Below are positions 7,765 through 10,787 of a stretch of 10,787 nucleotides of DNA, one piece after another. The notes below the pieces were generated by a model, which saw only the letters and a list, made by a program, of their open reading frames with translations, was not told where the DNA came from and searched no databases. Location: positions 1 to 10,787 of the forward strand of contig JANXEB010000051.1 of NCBI GenBank assembly GCA_025058985.1, in the 5' to 3' direction. The stretch comes from Candidatus Aenigmatarchaeota archaeon (GTDB lineage Archaea > Aenigmatarchaeota > Aenigmatarchaeia > CG10238-14 > SpSt-28). A program made the translations under genes and the position numbers. How positions within the stretch are numbered: the first letter of the stretch is position 1; every line of letters starts with the position of its first letter.

Positions 7765-8280
7765 ATGGAGTTTTTTAAGGTTATAAAAAATAGACATTCG
7801 ATAAGAGCATTTAAGCAAAAACAAGTAGAAGAAAAAAAAATAATAAAAATTCTTGAAACAATAAATTCAGCGCCATCAGCCGGAAATTTGCAAGCTTATG
7901 AAGTTTTTTTAGTTAAAAATGAAGAAAAAAAGAAAGAAATTGCCAGAGCAGCTTATAATCAAGATTTCATAGCAGAAGCTCCGATAGTTTTAGTATTTTG
8001 TGCAAATCCGGAAAGATCTGCTAGGAAATATGGAGAAAGAGGTAGAAGGTTATATTCTTTACAAGATGCAACAATAGCAGCAGCATATTCACAATTAGCA
8101 GCAACAGCACTAGGTTTATCTTCTTGCTGGGTAGGAGCTTTTGATGAAGAGTATTTGTTAGAAGTTTTGGAAATAAATAAAAGTTTAATACCAGTAGCAA
8201 TAATTCCAGTTGGTTATGCTAATGAGGAACCAATAACTACTTCACGAAGAAATATTGAGGATTTGGTGAAGGAAATTTAA
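7765..8280 (+). CDS. Nitroreductase-family FMN oxidoreductase
   Basis: The 171-residue protein is a small single-domain member of the nitroreductase superfamily. FMN-binding signatures are NRHSIRAF (9-16; R10, S12, R14), APSAGNLQ (36-43), LQDATIAA (99-106) and PVGYANEEP (148-156). SARKYGERGRRLY and SCWVGAFDEEYL are typical of archaeal members. These proteins are homodimers that use NAD(P)H or reduced cofactors on nitro compounds, quinones or flavins; the physiological substrate here cannot be told. It begins 2 bp after asnS without a ribosome binding site, so it is presumably translated from the same message. Its stop codon overlaps the stop of the opposing membrane-protein gene by 3 bp, meaning the two transcripts converge without a spacer. 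Confidence 0.9.
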   Translation: MEFFKVIKNRHSIRAFKQKQVEEKKIIKILETINSAPSAGNLQAYEVFLVKNEEKKKEIARAAYNQDFIAEAPIVLVFCANPERSARKYGERGRRLYSLQDATIAAAYSQLAATALGLSSCWVGAFDEEYLLEVLEINKSLIPVAIIPVGYANEEPITTSRRNIEDLVKEI

Positions 8281-8741
8281 CAAACTTTTTCACAAACTTC
8301 TGCACTTATTTGGTTGTTTGGATTACATCTATTGTTGAAGTAAACTTTTTTTTCACCAACTACTACTTCATAATTTCCAGGTAGTATAGTGCCATTTGTA
8401 TACCAATAAACATCGAAACTATAGCATTTCACTACATTACTTCCCTTCACTTTACCACAAATACTATATGTTTTACCAATCTCTGCATTTTCTAGCTTTA
8501 TTTCGCCTGGCAAATGGAGTTTAATACTACATGGTGCTTGCATCCACTCGAAGCAAGTTGGAATATGAATCCCTCTTTTAACGCTTATGTAAAGCTTAGC
8601 TTCTATGTTTACATCTTCAACTTCACTTGTTAAAAACGTACAAGTAAAGAGCTTTCCAATGCTATCTATTATATAAATAAAGAAAAGCACAGAAAATACA
8701 AGGATGAATGCTCCTAAGAGAAACCAAAAAAACAATTTCAT
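8277..8741 (-). CDS. Single-pass membrane protein with cysteine-rich domain, unrecognised (last gene of the six-gene cluster)
   Basis: I do not recognise this 154-residue protein. Residues 4-25 are a strongly hydrophobic helix (FFWFLLGAFILVFSVLFFIY), followed by a probable beta-rich soluble domain. It has eight cysteines (34, 63, 71, 95, 106, 139, 150, 154), all after the membrane helix; the even number fits four disulfides outside the cytoplasm. C63 to C71 is C-x2-W-M-x2-P-C, also found in the gene just upstream. FDVYWYTNGTILPG (109-122) is loosely like FKVYFNTRGVINVS in that neighbour. ATG at 8741 is preferred over an in-frame TTG three codons earlier because it makes an ATGA overlap with the previous stop, as at several other junctions here. 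Function is unknown; a disulfide-stabilised envelope subunit is inferred. Confidence 0.72.
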   Translation of the reverse strand: MKLFFWFLLGAFILVFSVLFFIYIIDSIGKLFTCTFLTSEVEDVNIEAKLYISVKRGIHIPTCFEWMQAPCSIKLHLPGEIKLENAEIGKTYSICGKVKGSNVVKCYSFDVYWYTNGTILPGNYEVVVGEKKVYFNNRCNPNNQISAEVCEKVC

Positions 8742-9283
8742 GGGATACAATTAGCGTTTTTTAGTTCCTCTCTCAATTCTTCATTAATTTTATTCATTGA
8801 TTCTCCACTCTCAACATTTTCTATAGTATTCATACTCATTCTTAGAGTAATTTTCTTTAATTTGCTAACGTTTATCACACCTCTTGTATTAAAATAGACC
8901 TTAAAAAATCCTGTACAATCCACAGAACTTTCACACAATTCTATACTAGGTTCTATTTCAGGATATCCTATTGTATAAATATTTATACAAAAAACTTCAT
9001 CGTTTTTGAACTTGGTGCATATACCCTTATATCCGCATGGAGAATACATCCATTTTGTACAAAACTCTTCTAAAATAAAGGTTTTTATTACAGCGTCGTT
9101 TTTTTTGATTATTATTTCTTCATAATAAGTTCTTAACATTTCTGTAATTGTTTCTTTTTGTTTTTGAACACAAAACTCTATAGAAATAGATCTAGTTAGA
9201 AAAGTTATTGCTACAATGATTAACATAATCGAGATACCTATTATAATGATGTAAACTATCCATTCCGGAGCTATATGTGACAT
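8738..9283 (-). CDS. Single-pass membrane protein with cysteine-rich domain, unrecognised (paralogue-like to its downstream neighbour)
   Basis: The 181-residue protein has one membrane segment at about 9-29 (WIVYIIIIGISIMLIIVAI region) and a soluble domain with eight cysteines (38, 75, 83, 89, 99, 117, 123, 179). C75-TKWMYSP-C83 matches the neighbour's C-x2-W-M-x2-P-C. The first cysteine lies about ten residues past the membrane helix, as in the 281- and 154-residue proteins, and the local sequence EFC is shared with the 281-residue one. The tail (150-178) is hydrophilic, Glu/Asn-rich and probably helical. Positive charges just after the membrane helix leave the orientation open; the cysteines favour an external domain. 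The ATG at 9283 follows AGAGGT, one of the few ribosome binding sites in the window. No known family is recognised. Confidence 0.75.
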   Translation of the reverse strand: MSHIAPEWIVYIIIIGISIMLIIVAITFLTRSISIEFCVQKQKETITEMLRTYYEEIIIKKNDAVIKTFILEEFCTKWMYSPCGYKGICTKFKNDEVFCINIYTIGYPEIEPSIELCESSVDCTGFFKVYFNTRGVINVSKLKKITLRMSMNTIENVESGESMNKINEELREELKNANCIP

Positions 9284-9284
9284 T

Positions 9285-9464
9285 TTACCTCTTTCTTATA
9301 CCGAAAAGTTCACGAAATTTTTGAGTAATGTTTTCTGTTGCTTTTTCGAAAAATTTTTCAGGTGGTCTAATTAAATAGAAAATAAATGAAGAGATTGTTA
9401 AAAAAACTAGAAAAAGTAAAATTATGAAAAGTATTAGTTCTTTCAAAGTTTTTATACCTATCAT
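9285..9464 (-). CDS. Small membrane protein, 59 residues: membrane helix plus basic amphipathic helix
   Basis: This short frame encodes MIGIKTLKEL, then a membrane helix (about 9-31, ILFIILLFLVFLTISSFIFY), a PP break at 34-35 and a charged helix EKFFEKATENITQKFRELFG ending IRKR. In that helix the hydrophobic residues F38/F39, A42, I46, F50, L53/F54 recur every three to four positions, giving an amphipathic face. Its ATG overlaps the stop of the 281-residue gene as ATGA, and one base separates its own stop from the next start, so it is well supported as a real gene despite its size. It has no cysteine. Two other genes in the cluster have the same layout. Function is unknown; it resembles small assembly or scaffold subunits of membrane complexes in form only. 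Confidence 0.7.
   Translation of the reverse strand: MIGIKTLKELILFIILLFLVFLTISSFIFYLIRPPEKFFEKATENITQKFRELFGIRKR
9287..9292 (-). promoter_or_regulatory. Shine-Dalgarno site AGAGGT
   Basis: On the minus strand AGAGGTAAAATG places GAGGT three to four bases before the ATG at 9283, overlapping the stop codon of the upstream 59-residue gene. It confirms that start. It stands out because nearly all other starts in the window lack such a motif, suggesting this internal cistron needs or gets extra initiation. Confidence 0.6.
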
Positions 9465-10306
9465 TTTTTAACTTTTTCCCACTCAAAATTACTATTACAT
9501 CTCCATTTTTCTCCATCAATAATTACTTCTTCACCGGGTTTAACATCTATTATACCACTTTCCAGTTCTATTGTTCCTAATTCATGAATAACTGGTATTG
9601 CTTTAACTTTTGCTGGATACTCTAAGATACTACAAATATACCAGGTAGTTTTTGTATCATTTTTACCACACAATAAACATTTTTTAAAAGGTACAGCACA
9701 GTATAGCGCAGTAATTTCGCGAACAAAATTCTTTTTTATATTTTCATGTACGCTACTTCTAACATTACTTAAATCAAGTATTCCATTCGAAGCTGTAAAA
9801 CCATCTTTCCAATCGCTATTACATGCACTATCTAAACAACACTCTATAGAGTTAGCGATGTCACCAACTGATTCAAAAAGATAAGCGTGGTTTTTTATTC
9901 TAACTGATGACTGAACAAAATCATTTTCATTCCACATTAAAAAAAAAGAATTTTCACCAAGCTTAATAACATCACTGCCAGCTGTTTGAAAGATTCCTAC
10001 ACATCCGATGCATATTTTCTGGTTTATACAATTAATATCAAATGGTAAGCAACATGCCCCCAATAACTCTCGAGGAGCTTGAACATAACTAATATCTCCA
10101 TCTATATTTGTAAAAACACTATTGCAGTAGTTTAAGTTTTTATAAAATGGATTAAAAAGAATAGGACATTTAAAAATATCAGGGTTCTTGGGATCACAAA
10201 ACTCCCCAGCTTTAAATATTAAGGGGATAATTAAAAAAGCAATAGCTATAACAATTATGCCAAGAATGAAAGCAATGATTATTTTAATACTAACTCCGCT
10301 TTTCAT
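9461..10306 (-). CDS. Membrane-anchored protein with 16-cysteine external domain, unrecognised
   Basis: The 281-residue protein starts MKSGVSIK, with two lysines before a long membrane helix (about 9-31, IIIAFILGIIVIAIAFLIIP), so the N-terminus is probably inside and the rest outside. The remaining 250 residues hold 16 cysteines (37, 47, 61, 85, 86, 93, 99, 102, 156, 157, 162, 203, 210, 213, 225, 270), including two CC pairs, a CIGC and a CLLC. These could form eight disulfides or, for the C-x2-C pairs, bind a metal. The C-terminal GTIELESGIIDVKPGEEVII region looks like a small beta domain, followed by EKWRC. Aromatic and Asn/Asp-rich segments fill the middle. No known domain is recognised. 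The ATG overlaps the preceding stop as ATGA. As the largest member it is probably the main external subunit of the cluster. Confidence 0.75.
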   Translation of the reverse strand: MKSGVSIKIIIAFILGIIVIAIAFLIIPLIFKAGEFCDPKNPDIFKCPILFNPFYKNLNYCNSVFTNIDGDISYVQAPRELLGACCLPFDINCINQKICIGCVGIFQTAGSDVIKLGENSFFLMWNENDFVQSSVRIKNHAYLFESVGDIANSIECCLDSACNSDWKDGFTASNGILDLSNVRSSVHENIKKNFVREITALYCAVPFKKCLLCGKNDTKTTWYICSILEYPAKVKAIPVIHELGTIELESGIIDVKPGEEVIIDGEKWRCNSNFEWEKVKK

Positions 10307-10452
10307 CCAATCTTTAATAAACCACCCAGATTTTTAATCCACTCTATTATTCTATCACTCAACACGTTCCAGTTAGTTACTATTAGATAAATTGTTGCTA
10401 CGAGAGCTAAAATTATTATAATAAATTCTACAACAGCTTTAATAGCTACCAT
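10303..10452 (-). CDS. Small membrane protein, 49 residues: membrane helix plus amphipathic helix
   Basis: The frame encodes MVAIKAVVEF, a membrane helix to about residue 26 (IIIILALVATIYLIV), and then an amphipathic helix NVLSDRIIEWIKNLGGLL with hydrophobic positions W28, L31, I35, W38/I39, L42 and L45/L46. The start codon directly follows the TAA of the upstream gene without a spacer, and the TGA overlaps the next ATG as ATGA. Such close packing on both sides argues strongly that it is translated. There is no cysteine. No family is recognised. It may be a structural subunit associating with the 59-residue proteins of the same layout; holin-like or regulatory roles cannot be excluded. Confidence 0.68.
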   Translation of the reverse strand: MVAIKAVVEFIIIILALVATIYLIVTNWNVLSDRIIEWIKNLGGLLKIG

Positions 10453-10632
10453 TTAAAAAGGTATTATTGTTTTAAATAGACTTCTTATAAAATTTTTAAC
10501 TCCTTCTACCATTTCTTCAAAAACATTCTTTAAATGTCCCGTAGCTTGATACATAAATATAACCGCTAAAACGAGTATTATGGTTCCTACTATCAATGAA
10601 ACTAATATTAACAGAGGTGCACTTACTCCCAT
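10453..10632 (-). CDS. Small membrane protein, 59 residues: membrane helix plus amphipathic helix (first gene of the cluster)
   Basis: From ATG at 10632 the protein is MGVSAPLLIL, a membrane helix through about residue 28, then a helix GHLKNVFEEMVEGVKNFIRS running to the C-terminus. Hydrophobic residues at 34, 37/38, 41/42, 45, 48/49, 52/53 and 56 make one clean face, with Lys, Glu and Arg on the other. The reading frame stays open another 45 codons upstream, but that extension runs antisense through the divergent plus-strand gene and gives a Ser/Phe/Asn-rich low-complexity sequence, so ATG 10632 is chosen. A TATA-like TTTAAT lies about 25 bp upstream, consistent with a leaderless mRNA starting here. 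There is no Shine-Dalgarno sequence and no recognised family. Confidence 0.68.
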   Translation of the reverse strand: MGVSAPLLILVSLIVGTIILVLAVIFMYQATGHLKNVFEEMVEGVKNFIRSLFKTIIPF

Positions 10633-10662
10633 AATTAAGTAATTAAAACTAAAAATTAAATT
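10633..10662. promoter_or_regulatory. Divergent promoter of the membrane-protein cluster and the RPA-associated-like gene
   Basis: These 30 bases are almost entirely A/T. On the minus strand TTTAAT (10660-10655) is centred about 25 bp before the first cluster start, the place expected for an archaeal TATA box driving a leaderless message. On the plus strand no equally good box is seen; AATTAAG/TTAAAA stretches are possible. No ribosome binding site is present for either gene. No other promoter-like gap occurs before the cluster ends, so all six genes may depend on this one. Confidence 0.5.
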
Positions 10663-10787
10663 GTGAGAGAAGTGGCAAAAAAAGTTAGAATAATAGATAT
10701 TTTGGCTGGAGCTTTTAAAGAAGCTGATAGAGAAAATAAGAAAGCTGCTTATGTAATAACTCCACAAGAAATAAAAGTATCTAGGAT
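10663..10787 (+). CDS. RPA-associated OB-fold-like protein, N-terminal part (runs off the right edge)
   Basis: A plus-strand frame begins with GTG at 10663 and stays open for 41 codons to the edge. The translation, starting (M)REVAKKVRIIDILAGAF and ending AAYVITPQEIKVSR, matches what I recall of the COG3390-type RPA-associated proteins, whose N-termini read R-x-P/V-A-x-R-V followed by YVVTP-x-G-x-K-V-x-R before an OB fold. Those proteins accompany archaeal replication protein A, the single-stranded DNA binding factor. A second in-frame GTG lies three codons in (10672); the first is chosen because it keeps the REVA block. No Shine-Dalgarno motif precedes it. The fragment is short, so the family call is tentative. 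In other archaea a partner rpa gene is often adjacent and might lie beyond the edge. Confidence 0.55.
   Translation, partial: MREVAKKVRIIDILAGAFKEADRENKKAAYVITPQEIKVSR

Noticed and set aside
8742..8750. TTG start three codons upstream for the 154-residue protein
   Set aside because: ATG at 8741 forms the ATGA overlap used at other junctions in this cluster, and the TTG adds only three residues.
9461..10306. Type IV pilin or archaellin signal peptides in the cluster (GVS after a short N-terminus)
   Set aside because: MKSG-VSIK and MGVS resemble a class III cleavage site only loosely; there is no K/R-G pair, no Glu at the fifth mature position, and no prepilin peptidase or assembly ATPase nearby.
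9285..10632. TatA/TatB-like translocase subunits
   Set aside because: The helix-plus-amphipathic-helix shape is similar, but the Phe-Gly hinge right after the membrane helix and the polar position within the helix are not seen, and no TatC is present.
10633..10767. Upstream extension of the 59-residue cluster protein to 104 residues on the minus strand
   Set aside because: The added 45 residues are Ser/Phe/Asn-rich, lie antisense to the plus-strand RPA-associated-like gene and precede a good TATA-spaced ATG at 10632.

Overview
The window reads as a very AT-rich archaeal chromosome segment packed with short-gapped or overlapping genes. Archaeal markers are a UPF0282-type metallo-beta-lactamase-fold protein, a methanogen-type thymidylate synthase with extra domains, an archaeal/eukaryotic-type asparaginyl-tRNA synthetase and the start of an RPA-associated OB-fold-like protein. 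Starts mostly lack a Shine-Dalgarno motif, and divergent genes sit 26-96 bp apart, which fits leaderless or nearly leaderless mRNAs. A methanogen relative or a DPANN-type archaeon are both possible; the lineage is inferred, not proven. No rRNA, tRNA, CRISPR array, insertion sequence or long repeat was seen, and no gene-free stretch exceeds 100 bases.

Layout. Bases 1-812 (minus): an MJ0936/YfcE-like metallophosphoesterase followed by the first 93 codons of a LutB/LldF-like LUD-domain protein that leaves the left edge. Bases 839-2339 (plus): the UPF0282 metallo-hydrolase overlaps by 14 bp a flavin-reductase-like FMN protein. Bases 2322-6379 (minus): thymidylate synthase is joined by an ATGA overlap to an 884-residue Ca2+-type P-type ATPase; the ATPase gene ends inside the end of the flavin reductase gene. 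Bases 6380-6475 are a divergent promoter region with a small inverted repeat. Bases 6476-8280 (plus): asparaginyl-tRNA synthetase, then a nitroreductase-family flavoprotein after 2 bp.

Bases 8277-10632 (minus) are the accessory-looking part and the most interesting one. Six consecutive genes, all predicted to have one N-terminal membrane segment, are linked by ATGA overlaps or gaps of 0-1 nt. Three are tiny (59, 49 and 59 residues), each a membrane helix followed by an amphipathic helix. Three are larger (281, 181 and 154 residues) with cysteine-rich domains after the membrane helix, carrying 16, 8 and 8 cysteines. Two adjacent ones share the motif C-x2-W-M-x2-P-C. I recognise none of the six. 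Together they look like the subunits of an undescribed envelope complex. A divergent RPA-associated-like gene begins at 10663 and runs off the right edge.

The conserved genes cover nucleotide synthesis, translation, ion transport and flavin redox chemistry, with no single shared pathway. The six-gene cluster stands apart as one coordinated unit.
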